Shown: in pieces, positions 1 to 10,525 of the stretch | How the letters are laid out: the number at the start of each line of letters is the position of its first letter | Position numbering within the stretch: the first letter of the stretch is position 1 | Assembly (NCBI GenBank): GCA_015680685.1 | Contig: MNCI01020122.1 | Span: 1 to 41,080 of the forward strand | From: Gnetum montanum | Lineage: Eukaryota; Streptophyta; Gnetopsida; Gnetales; Gnetaceae | Direction: 5' to 3' | Length of the DNA: 41,080 nucleotides | Made by a program: the position numbers and the translations under genes | The notes under the pieces: generated by a model | What the model saw: only the letters and a program-made list of their open reading frames with translations | Database searches by the model: none | Told to the model about the DNA's origin: nothing

Positions 1-1401
1 AAAATTTCTTTAACTTTTCTAGTTTTTGTTTTACAACTTTCTTTAGATTTTCTTGTTTTTGTTTTACAACATTGTTATACTTTTTCATTTTGTGTGTGTG
101 TGATCCACCTTGTAAGTTTGTCACCCAATAAGTGTTCAGAATGATGGTATGAACTATTTTCATATTGATTGCTAATGTTTGGTTTTTATCTTTAAGTAGC
201 AATGTTGATACTAAGGTATGTTTCTTTTGATATGGTAGGAAATGAGTTCACTTCATCCATCCATCCACCAGTTTCTATGGTCTCTCTCGGCTTGGAAATG
301 TACAGTCCCTTTCTTAATAAGAACTTAAATGAATCGGTGACTAGGCATGTTTCAAACTAAGGAAGGACTCAAGTATTGAAAAGGGTGTGACTTCAAGGGA
401 ANTTTGGGATTCCATTCCATCCTCTTCTCTCCATCCTTCTCTCCATTGTTTGCCTCATTGTCGATTGTATCATTAGTGTATAGTTTGGTAGATACATTAT
501 TTTCTTTTTAGTAAATTCTTGCAGTTAAGACTTTAACTCTTATTTCAAATGACATTCCCAGAGCCTACGGGCTCTTTGAATGTGGGTTTGTCAGGGCATT
601 AAGGGCATGAGCCTGCTTTGGGGAGGACCCACTGACATTCCTCTTTGGTGCACCAGTTAACTTCTTTTCCCTAACATTTTTGCAATTTATTTTTATTTTT
701 TTCATTTCCATCTTGACATCCATTTCATCGATGCTATAGTTGTCTCTTTTTATCTATCTTTCGTACTCCTTTTCCTTCTCCATTCTAACGCTACTAGAGG
801 TTCACGATTAGTCATGGGAGTATGGGGCCTGATTTTTTCATTCAATTTTCTCTTAGCCCCGAATTTTTTCAATTCTTTCCTAACCCCTACACCCTCGGTA
901 GTCATCATTAATATATCTCCAGACCCATATTAGCCATACCACAACCTAGCCAATGGACTTACATCGAAGCAAGGTATTAATTACATGATGATTCATTTAC
1001 CCTTGCTAATATAAGATTGTGTTGTGTGTGCAGATGGCGATCATACAACAACGGATTGGATTTGGAGCAAACACTTGGAATGGAACTGTGCTGAAAGAAG
1101 CTATCCAAGAAGCAAGATCGATGGCGTGCTTACGGATGAACAACGAAAGGTGCAATCTTGGCATTGGCAACAACAACACTTCTTTCTCTCTCTCTCTTTC
1201 TTTCTCAGCTACCAACTAAGGCCTGATGTCATTGTAATAAGGTGTTCACCCTTGTTGTCATGAACACTAGTTTTGTCAAGTCTTGTAATGATGATCCGTT
1301 CACGTGTCATCCCATTATGTCCATTCCCCTCAATAATTCCATATCTTCCCGATATTATTGTAAGGAACTTGAGGACGAGTTTTCATTCAGTCATGGGGGT
1401 A
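1..1401 (+). mobile_element. 3' internal region of gag-only LTR element 1 (left part outside window)
   Basis: This is non-coding 3' internal sequence of a Ty3/gypsy-type element that begins before the window. It aligns by eye along most of its length with 3785-5684, the matching part of the next element. Shared blocks include a GTGTGACTTCAA stretch (about 386), a hairpin at 560-575, GCTTTGGGGAGGACCCACT at 615-633, a possible mini-intron at 974-1033 and a final purine tract ending in GGGGGTA at 1401. It stops exactly where LTR A begins with TG. The open frames at 1006-1263 are short, overlapping and not clearly under coding constraint. No reverse transcriptase or integrase motif is visible. 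One ambiguous base lies at 402. Confidence 0.75.
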
Positions 1402-2465
1402 TGATGAGATGCGATTCGCATAGGCCACGATATTGCGGTCGCCACGATATCACATCCCATGCGATATCACGTATGCGATATCGCGTCGTCCCCTATGATG
1501 TCGCGTACGCAATATCGCGGTCTGCTGCCATATCTATAAATAAGAGGTGGCTCTCCATTTTTTCTCCATCCTGAGTTAGAAGTAGGGAAACTCTTGCAGT
1601 TTGATCACTCCAGAGATAGAATATTTTCCATGTGCCCGCAGTAGGAGTCCTAAAGTGAACGGATCTTTATTCGAGAAACATTGTACCTAAACACAAGTTG
1701 TGTACGACAATAAAGATGAACTTCCTAGATAAACCTTGCAGTGCATGGAATAGGGTTTTATTTATTGTTCTCTCTCTCACCCTTAAACTCCTAGAATGCA
1801 GAATGAGTACGACTTGATTATGAGCATCTAAGGATGTGTACGGATAGTTAAGGAATCGGCTACTCATCGCAACGCGGTATGGGTAAACTTGATTACGAGC
1901 ATCTAGTGTGACTACTTGGTAACCCAGTGGCGTATAAAGGATATGCACTTGGTAATCCCAGTGGTAGTCGTGCATCAAGATGTGTACAGTTAGTTAAGGA
2001 ATTGGCTACTCATCGCACTTAGGCTAAATTAGACTCTCTCAACCCTTTCCTCCTCGTTAGGTGCCTCAGTATGACCACTTCAAGCATGTGCATTACGCAT
2101 GGTGATCTCAACAACAATTAGCGTTTGGTAGCCATGGTTGCATCAGTTTAGGGTATGTATGGTAAGTGGGAATGGATGCTGACACTAGGTAATTTAGACT
2201 TAGTCCATTAGTTAGACTTAGTTAGTTTCTCAACCCTTCACCTCGATAGCATAGGAGAAAAATATAAAAGAACGTAACAAGCATATACCTCAGGCTTACT
2301 TAACCATACACCGTGACAACCACAAGTAAGTCTAGGAAGACAACGAATGATTAACCCTAAGTGTTCCATGGGGCGTGTAGGCACTTAGTCTATGGAGTTC
2401 AACTAGATCGCGCATGCTACACTCATTTCATATGGTTGAGTGTAGGGGTACCTCGCCACTCATCA
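1402..2465 (+). mobile_element. LTR A (shared by two tandem gag-only elements)
   Basis: LTR of 1064 bp starting TGATG after the purine tract and ending CACTCATCA. U3 (1402-1534) is packed with variants of GCGATATCGC, for example a perfect copy at 1475-1484. A TATAAATA box lies at 1535-1542, followed by a pyrimidine-rich start region. The R/U5 part shares blocks with the other five family copies: a GAATGAGTACGA block, a 'cttggtaatcccagtgg' type block repeated twice, and the last roughly 30 bases (GGTTGAGTGTAGGGGTACC then CTCGCCACTCATCA). The LTR sits between a 3' internal region on its left and gag on its right. It therefore acts as 3' LTR of one element and 5' LTR of the next, as expected after unequal recombination. 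Confidence 0.85.
1535..1542 (+). promoter_or_regulatory. TATA box of LTR A
   Basis: TATAAATA directly follows the U3 palindrome array and precedes a CT-rich stretch. The same box in the same context occurs in LTR B (5799-5806), C3 (17201-17208), E (34076-34083) and, as TATAAATT, in D. This supports it as the RNA polymerase II core promoter of the family. Confidence 0.7.
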
Positions 2466-2473
2466 CCCATCAA

Positions 2474-3652
2474 CTTTAAGAGCTTATTAAGTGGGTGGCA
2501 AAAGAACAAGGAGAACTAGCCAAATGGGAGAATGTTGAAAGTTCTCAACAGGACCAAAATCTCAACTTAACAAGGGTCCATAATCATAAAGAGGATAAAT
2601 CCACTCACTTTAAGGAGGTGGAATCATCTTTGCCCATCCTACAATCATTAGATGAAATTGAGGCAAAGGTCAATAAGATGGCGGACTGGGTACATGAAAG
2701 ATGTGGAGAATATGCCAACATCATTAGAGGTAGAGTTATGCCAAACTGAGAAACAGGACGGGACACCATGCAACAATCGAAACAAAGGGTAGAATATCAT
2801 AAGAATAAGAGCTCAACTGCCAATTTCACATATCAATGTAACATCTGTCTGTACGATCACCCCAAGGGCCAATGCCCAATCTTGTCACATTTACATGAGC
2901 ATTGGGGAGGAATGTTACATCCAGATTTTGTACAAAAATATCCGGTTCAACCACAGTGGCAAAAACCTCAATCATGGGGGAGGCCACTACCAGCTGGACC
3001 ATACCCTTCATATGTCCCAATATCAAATGCTTATTATTATGTTCAACACCCTGTTTCTCCAACAAGCTCATCATCCTCTACCTCATCTCATCATTATCAT
3101 TCTCCCGAGTACTATCCACCCATGTCCTCTCCAATAAGATCACCACCTCATGTACCTTACACTTATTACACTTATCCTCAACCTCAATATTCTCATACTT
3201 CACCTCCTCCTACATCACCGCCTGCTATGCCAGGAATTTTTGCACCACAGCACCAACCTGCAAACGTTACTTGTGTTGCTACTCCCAATAGTAGTGGAGG
3301 TCCTTCACAACATCGAAAGCATCCCTTCTTTAGACATGACCGTTGAAAGGGACACCACAGTTCAAGAACCACTGCATCCGCAAACTCAGCACAAACCCAA
3401 CACCATGATGCATCTTCCTCTTCAAACCCAATGCCTCATGTTACCTCATCAAGGCCACCACTTAACACTCCAACAACCATATGGCCCAATGAATATAGCC
3501 ATGGAGGGCAACATCCTGATCCTTGCATACCATCTAACAGTCCTAATTATCATAGTGGGTCAACTCGTTATCTGGAAACTACATCTTATAAATTGCCCCA
3601 CTATAGTTATTATAATCAAGTGTGTGAACCCCAATGTGGTCAGTATGACTAG
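2474..3652 (+). pseudogene. gag: Ty3/gypsy-type gag, N-terminally deleted, with a zinc knuckle and a Tyr/Pro/Ser-rich tail
   Basis: The nucleocapsid part of a retrotransposon gag. One frame runs from just after LTR A to 3652 with two in-frame stops, TGA at 2747 and TGA at 3344, both explainable as CGA to TGA. The zinc knuckle CNICLYDHPKGQC (2837-2875) has CX2CX3HX4C spacing, one residue shorter than the usual CX2CX4HX4C. After it comes a low-complexity tail rich in Tyr, Pro, Ser and His (about 2990-3330), then an Asn/Ser/Pro/Tyr-rich stretch to 3652. The capsid half present in the 12190-12990 copy is missing: the frame begins at WVAKE-like sequence abutting the LTR. No protease or pol follows. 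The family match rests on similarity to the second gag copy and the zinc knuckle. Confidence 0.75.
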
Positions 3653-5684
3653 GTCCCAATATTTCCAATGCGCAAGGATCCTAATCTTCCATTTATTAAT
3701 TCTTGTCATGCTCAACTGTTTTGGTATGGGGGGTATCCTCCATTCTAACAACACAGAATTAATAAATATTTTTCTGATTCTTTAATTTTTCAACTTTTTG
3801 TTTTCCAATTTTTCACCTTTTAATTTATTGTTTTATCTTTTTGTTTTTTAAGCTTTTCTTTTGCATCATCATTATACTCTTTCATTTCATTTCTTTGTGT
3901 GTTTATTTAATTTGTTTTGTTAATTTCATCACTTAATAAGTGCTCCGTAGATGGTATGAACTATATTCCATTGATTGCTAATGTTTTGTTTTTACCTTTA
4001 AGTTATGATGTTGATACTATGGTATGTTTCTTTTGATATAATAGGCAATGAGTCCACATCACCCATACATCCATGAATTTCTATGATCTCTCTTGGCTTG
4101 GAACTGTACAACCCCTTTCCTTAAAAGATAAGAACTATTAACGAATTGGTGACTGAGCATTTCTCAAACTAAGGAAGGACTCAAGGATTAAAAAGGGTGT
4201 GACTTCAAAGGGATTTGATGCATTTGTGTTGGCCATGCTCTTGGGTGCTTGAATGTTTTCTTCTTGTGTCTCTCATACCATTCCAACATTGCTCCATTAT
4301 CGGGAAGTTGAATTAATGAAAATAACAAAGTCTTTGCATGGTGTGGTTCTCATGTATAAACACATAAAACACAAAAGAGAGAGAGAGAGAGAAGAAGTGA
4401 GAATTCAAAGCACACCCCTTAGATGAAAGAATCATTTGGGCTACAAACACTGGTTATGGAACTAAAATAAATATGTTCCCTCTAACTAAGGCCCTTCTCA
4501 CATCCCATTTTCTCCTCCTTCGTTTCATTGGAATGGTGGTGGCTTTGAGGGATGCATTCTTGTTACTTCAATTGGATGGATTGGTTGAATGCATTGATGC
4601 GAAGTCATTGGATGTGGTTTATTTGAGGCCAGAATTGGAATGGGATCTACTAAGTCACATTAATCATTAACTACACAAGGGGCTGTACATCACCTTGTTC
4701 TTAAGATTCCATTCCATTCTCTTCTTTCCATCATTCTTCCTCCATTGCTCACCTCATTATCGGTTGTATCATTAGTGTATATTTTGGTGGATGCATTGTT
4801 TATTTTTGGTAAATTCTTGTGGTCAAGACTTTAACTCTTGTTCCAAATGACATTCCCAGAGTCTACGAACTCTTTGAATGTGGGTTTGTCAGGGCATTAA
4901 GGGCATGAGCCTACTTTGGGGAGGACCCACTAGCATTCCTATTTGGTGCATCCATTAATTTCTTTCCTTTAAACATTGCTGCAATCACCATTTATTTCAT
5001 TCATTTCCATCTTTGACATCCCTTTTTATCGGCGTTACAGTTGTTTCTTTTTCTCCATATTTCTTGTTCTTTTTATTTCTCCATTCTATTGCTACCAGAG
5101 GTTCGCTCTTAGTCATGGGGGTCCTGACCCAATTTTTTTGATTTTTTCAATTTTCTCCTAACCCCTACACCTTTGGTAGTCACCACTATTATATATCCAG
5201 ATTCGTATCAGCCATACCACAACTCAGATAGTAGACCTTTTACCGAAGCAAGGTATCAACTGCATTGTGATTCATTTACCCTTGCTAATATAAAGACTGT
5301 GTTATGTGTGCAGATGACAATCATGCAACAATGGATTGGATCTGGAGGGAACACTTGGAATGGATCAATGCTGAAGTAGCTATGCAAGGAGCAATATCAA
5401 TGGCGCACTTATGGATAGACAACGAAAGGCATAATCTTGGCGTTGGCAGTAGCAGACTTCTTCTCTCTTCTCTCTTCTCTTTCAGCTGCCAAATAAGGCT
5501 TGATGTCAAATGTATAAACTATTCACTCTTGTTTTCGTGAACACTAGTTTTGTCATGTTCTGTAATGATGATCCATTCACATGTCATCCCATTCACCATT
5601 AGTTTCGTTCAAGTCAATAATCCCATACCTTCTCAATATTTTGTAAAGAACTCAAGGATGATTTTTTATTCATTCATGGGGGTA
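3653..5684 (+). mobile_element. 3' internal non-coding region of gag-only element 2
   Basis: About 2 kb without pol motifs, matching 1-1401 in order and content. It contains a T-rich stretch after gag (3785-3900), a (GA)n tract near 4375-4393, the hairpin block at 4858-4873, ACTTTGGGGAGGACCCACT at 4913-4931, a TAGTCATGGGGG purine tract at 5109-5121, the possible mini-intron 5253-5313, and a terminal CATGGGGGTA tract just before LTR B. A segment at about 4215-4680 (containing the open frame 4473-4670) has no counterpart in 1-1401 and looks like an insertion or a copy-specific part. The whole gag-to-LTR distance is too short for an autonomous gypsy element. Confidence 0.7.
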
Positions 5685-6513
5685 TGATGGGACATGATAT
5701 CGCATGGGCCACAATATCGCGTACGCAATATCGCATCCGCCACGATCTTGCATCCCCCGTAATATTGCGTATGCGATATCGCAGCGCGCCACCAAATATA
5801 TAAATAAGAGGCAGCTCTCCCTTATTTCTCCATCTAGATTTAGACCTTAGTTAAACTCTTGCCATTTTGCCATTCCAGAGATAGAATAATTTCCATGTGA
5901 ACGGATCTCTATTCGAGCGAATTGTACTTGAGCACACATTTGCGTGCGGCAATAAAGATGAACTTTTTGATAAACCTTGCAGCATGTGGACTAAGCTAAA
6001 TAGGATTTAATTACTATTGAATGTTTAATTTCTTTCCTAGATGATTAATCTCTCTTCACCCTTATCTTCTAGTAATGCGGAATGAGTACGATTTAATCAC
6101 GAGCATTTGAGCGTGACTACTTGGTAACCCAATAGCGTACCTAGGATCTGCGCTTGGTGATCCCAGTGGAAGTTATGCATGAAGTTCAGGATGTGTACGA
6201 ATGATTAAGGAATGGATGCTCATTGTACTTAGGCCAGTTTTGATTCTCTCTCACCCTCTCTCTCCTAGATTAGTAAAACATTATTTTCCACTACCTTCAG
6301 GAGTAGCATTAGGTTAGAACACATCATACACCTCACTCTAGACTAAACCATACGTGACAAAGCTAATACTAGTCTAGGTGGAAAGACAACGAACTACGAC
6401 CTAAGGCTAACTATCTAGATGCCACAACTAGTCTGTCCGTGGAGTTTGACCGGATCGCACGTGTAACGCTCATATTCATATGGTTGAGTGTAGGGGTACC
6501 TCGCCACTCATCA
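5685..6513 (+). mobile_element. LTR B (3' LTR of gag-only element 2)
   Basis: LTR of 829 bp from TGATGG after CATGGGGGTA to CACTCATCA. U3 has GCGATATCGC-type words (perfect copy 5773-5782) but in a different number and order from LTR A. TATAAATA is at 5799-5806. R/U5 matches LTR A closely, with several short deletions that account for the shorter length. The sequence after 6513 (ATAATAGTG) is unrelated to gag or to a primer-binding site, so this is the right end of the tandem. A target-site duplication cannot be tested because the left end lies outside the window. Confidence 0.85.
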
Positions 6514-8990
6514 ATAATAGTGTTAAAAATAATGAGGAATTTTTAATCATTAAATCATCATTAAAAAATCAAGCATAAAAATAATGATAAGTGGAATTCC
6601 CAAGAAATAAAATGAAGAACAAGATTACAATATAATATTAAAGATGCACACATGTATGATGAATGACATAGATGTAAATTGAAAAATAGATACCCAACTA
6701 TGCCTTTCCTTCATGACCAAGTTACAAGATACTAGCCTTGGACAACATGAATTAAGTACACATATTGAAGAACACAAGCATAACAAATAAAGGCATAAAC
6801 ATAGAAATCAATAAAAACATGTTTAGCTTGTATCCTAAAGAAATCAAAAGGCTTTAAAACATGTGATACCATAAATTGAAGAAATCAAGGTATGCAAAAA
6901 CATGAAGTATGACCATGTCAAACATCTAATCCATAATCAAAATATACAAGCAAAAGATAACAGTGGAAAGAAATAGTCTTAGCCAACCCCTTAGACTCAT
7001 TGAGTTTTAATCACATAAAAGAAAGACCAACTAAGTACCTTATGCTATGTAACCATCACCATCCTGGAAGATAAGCTTGAGCTCACTCACTCATAATGCT
7101 AAGAGACTAGGGACATACAAGTGAATCCTCTTCATAGTAGGCATCTACCTTTCTTTCCCTTATGAAGCCCATTGATGGAACACCCATGGATTCCTAATAA
7201 CTAGTAAGACATTAGTATCAAAGTTGAGTTCATTCCCTTGGATGACCAAGTCTCATCCTTAGCTTTACCTCATCAACTTCCTACATACATAAAAATGCAT
7301 AGAATGAAAATGAAAGAAATGTAAAATAAAAGATGGAAAAATAATAAAGGTAAGAGTGTAACATCACTAGATCCCTATCCAATCATTCAATTAGATCATG
7401 GAAGCATGTGAGCATGTCCTATACCTCACAAGAGATTGATTTTCACATCCCTTTATGACTACTCATTGACATGATGGGGATAGACTTCCAAGTTTCCCTT
7501 CCAAGTGCAAGGTCATACTTGTTGCTACCAATGCCATCTAGTCTTGATTATTTTGCAATCTAGCCATTGGTGAAATTGAAATAAGGTAATGTGTCATAGA
7601 TCATCTAGAATTTAGAATTCTAGTTTGATTTCCTCCATCTATGCATGTATGCATAGTGGATTCCAAAAATTTTTCTTTACAAGAAATCTCTCATCAACCC
7701 CTCTAGCTATGATACCTAATCCCATATTCCAGTAGTGATTACAATGTCATGATCAAAAAATTGGGATTTTCATGATAGGATATGATCATGATTTGAATCA
7801 AGAGTTATGACCTTAACCCCTAGAACATATTGATTCAAGATTTGAATGGAAGTAGCATTTGACGTTATCAAAGTTCACTAAGAGAAAGGCTTCTAGGCCT
7901 TCATGGCCATGGATAGGGATGAGTAAGAGATTGTCTTGAACTATTACATTTAAAAGTTAAGTGATTTAGGTAATAAATTAAACATGGAATATTCTTTGCA
8001 TGGATATTGGTTCAACCTCTTGTTTTGAACTTAATTAAGCAATTGTAAGAATAATTCAAGATGGTTAAAGTATTAATTTACATGAACCAATAAACTTGAT
8101 GTTATATTACTCTTCCCATTGTTGCCTCTTTTCATCATCATCATTATTGTTATCTTTTATTTTTCTTTTATTTATTCTTTTCATCTTCTATTTTCTATTT
8201 CTTTCTCTTTTATTTTCATTTTCTTCTTTCATGAGAAGAGGGTTTCTGATGGTGGGTATGAATTATGAGAATTATTGGAGTGCTAAATCACCACCTAGAA
8301 TCTTCAGGTTGCACAAAAATAAGAATTCATTCCTTTCCACATGGCACAGATAGGTCCATGTGATCATAAGCCTCTTCTAACCAAGGTAGTCATGCATGAA
8401 AGGATGTGCACTTTGGTCCAATCATACTAATCAAATCCATCTAGTAATCATAAGAACCCTTGATGACACATCCTTTCTTTATCAATGATTAAGCACTCTT
8501 CTAGGATCTTAGAGAGCTCACATCCTAAGGTCTAGATCCACCACCTAACTGCAACTCCAATAGCATTAGCTTTAATAGGTCATATGATGAGGTCCAACTT
8601 CCCACTAAATACGAGCTTAGTTTACTAGTGATAGATAAAGAAAAATTAGGTAGATGAATTTCATTACATGGGCATTCCATTGATCAAGGTTCCACTTTAG
8701 ACCTGTTTGATAGTCTCACATCATCATCACATTTGTAACTCATCCATCCATCATTGGCTTATTGGTTGAGCATTCATAAAGTACATTAATTAGTTTTTCC
8801 ACACACATACACACAAAACACACTTAAAGAAAAGAAAAGATCAAATATGATTATACATTAATTTCAAAAAATGAAAAAAAAAATCTAAATAAACACACCA
8901 ACTTTATTAAAATATCTAAATATAATATTGAAAAAGAAAAAAACATTTCATATGATATGGAAGATTCGTCATCATGACTAATGCATGTTA
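6514..8990. other. AT-rich region, no recognisable gene
   Basis: About 2.5 kb of AT-rich sequence. The open frame at 8096-8353 is mostly a Ser/Leu/Phe-rich shadow of a T-rich stretch and is not credible as a gene. The stretch lies downstream (in the minus direction) of the integrase relic at 8990-10140, so part of it may be that element's 3' region and LTR, but I found no TG...CA ends or purine tract that fix a boundary. Confidence 0.5.
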
Positions 8991-10140
8991 ATCACCTAAT
9001 AGACCTCCGAGTGTACAATATATGATTAATTATTGTGTACTCTGAAAGAGGAAAGATATTCTTTGGAGCACTTTAGGTGTTGCCCAATGACTAAGAAAAT
9101 CTTGTCTAGCTTGTATGGATGGTACATATGTGTTGCACTAGACTAATAATTGGTGTAGATAATGTAAGATCTTTTTCATTATAATTGAAACTTTCCCAAG
9201 TGGGATAAGTGTGATGGATTGAAATAAAGAACCTAATCTTTAGGTTTGAAATCAAACTTTCTTATACATATGTCATAGTGAGCCTTGGTGTAGGAATGTT
9301 CTAAATCATTATGGATAAAGGAGATTCTATGATTTTTATCAAGAATATTAAGATTATACAACCTCTTTTCTATGTAGAATCTAAGGTTATATCAAAATTC
9401 ATCATACTTCCTAAGATTTTCATTTCAAGATTAATGGATAATCATGGATCCTACCCATATACTAGCTCAAATAGGGTATAGCCAACAAGGCTTTTTCATG
9501 ATATTTGATAGGTCCAAAGAGCATCATTAAGCTTATTGGACTAGTCTCTTTTATACCTACTAATCATTTTCTTGACTATTCTAACAATTTCTTGGTTAGT
9601 AACTTCCACTTAGCTATTAGCCTATGGATGATAAGGAGAAGTTAATTTATGATTAACTCCATAAGATTTCAATAAATTTTTGATGATCTTATTAATAAAG
9701 TGCATACCATTATTGGAGATCAAGATTCAAGGAATACTAAACTTGTCAAGTACATTGTTTTGAGAGCATTCACTATAGTAATAGATGAACAATCCTTAAT
9801 AACAACAACTTTTATCCACATTGTGCAATCATCTATGTATACAATGATATATGTTTTCATGTTGAAGGTTAGAAAGATGGGATCAATGAAGTCAATCCTT
9901 CACACATCAAAGTGTTCTAGTAGTTAGATACACTATTATGGTTCCTTCATATAGGAGGACATACCTCCTTCATGTTGGTACTTGTCATAGTAGTGCACAA
10001 AGTGTTGAACATCATGAAACATGGTGGATTAAAAATAGCCTACAAGAAATAGCTTCATTTCCATTCTCTTTCCAACATAGTCCCACCATACATACCAAGG
10101 TGCACATGAGCCAAGATGATGTATTTACTTTGTTTTGAAA
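8990..10140 (-). pseudogene. Ty3/gypsy integrase relic (Athila/Tat-like)
   Basis: Reading the minus strand gives successive integrase pieces in shifted frames. There is a degenerate zinc-binding region with YDKYQ where CDKCQ is usual (about 9960-9990), a core stretch with NNGMHFINKIIKNLLKSYG and SPYHP (about 9620-9720), an LWTYQIS / LFELVYG segment (about 9480-9560), and a C-terminal stretch with a KAHYD...F-KPKD...LYFNPSH pattern. The order and wording fit Athila/Tat-type integrases. Many stops and frameshifts are present, and both zinc-binding Cys codons read Tyr, consistent with G-to-A decay. No RNase H or RT was recognised upstream before LTR C5 cuts in at 10526. Confidence 0.65.
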
Positions 10141-10525
10141 CACACCATCATAAAAGCTCATCAGGGAATCTCTTGTAAAGATGTTATTTAATAATCAAGT
10201 AGGGTATTACCTAATGTTGGAATCATTGGATCTTTCATTTATTCCATCCAAGAGGAATATTATGGGTCACCAAGTAGTTAAGAATGTTTATGAACCATGG
10301 GCAATCATATCCATTCTTTATGTTAAAATGACCTTATAAATATGATCATATAGAAAGTCATTAAGACAAATACCTTCCTCTTTATTACCAATTTGTATCC
10401 ATGACAAATGATTTTCCTATTAGTATTGCTGCATGGGCTATGGATATGTACCTCTAGAATAATATGGTTAGCTAAGGTATAGAGACCTTTCTTGTTTATC
10501 TTTTGATAAACTTAAGATTCAAAGG

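Noticed and set aside
1242-1574. 110-codon plus frame crossing the element 1 3' region into LTR A
   Set aside because: It crosses the LTR boundary and the U3 palindromes, and the matching region of element 2 is not open.
1667-1978. 103-codon minus frame inside LTR A
   Set aside because: Antisense to the conserved R/U5 and not open in the other LTR copies read by eye.
2826-3074. Minus-strand frame overlapping gag
   Set aside because: Shadow of the gag coding strand; the sense frame has the zinc knuckle.
8096-8353. 85-codon plus frame with a hydrophobic start resembling a signal or membrane protein
   Set aside because: Hydrophobicity comes from a T-rich low-complexity stretch; no conserved motif follows.
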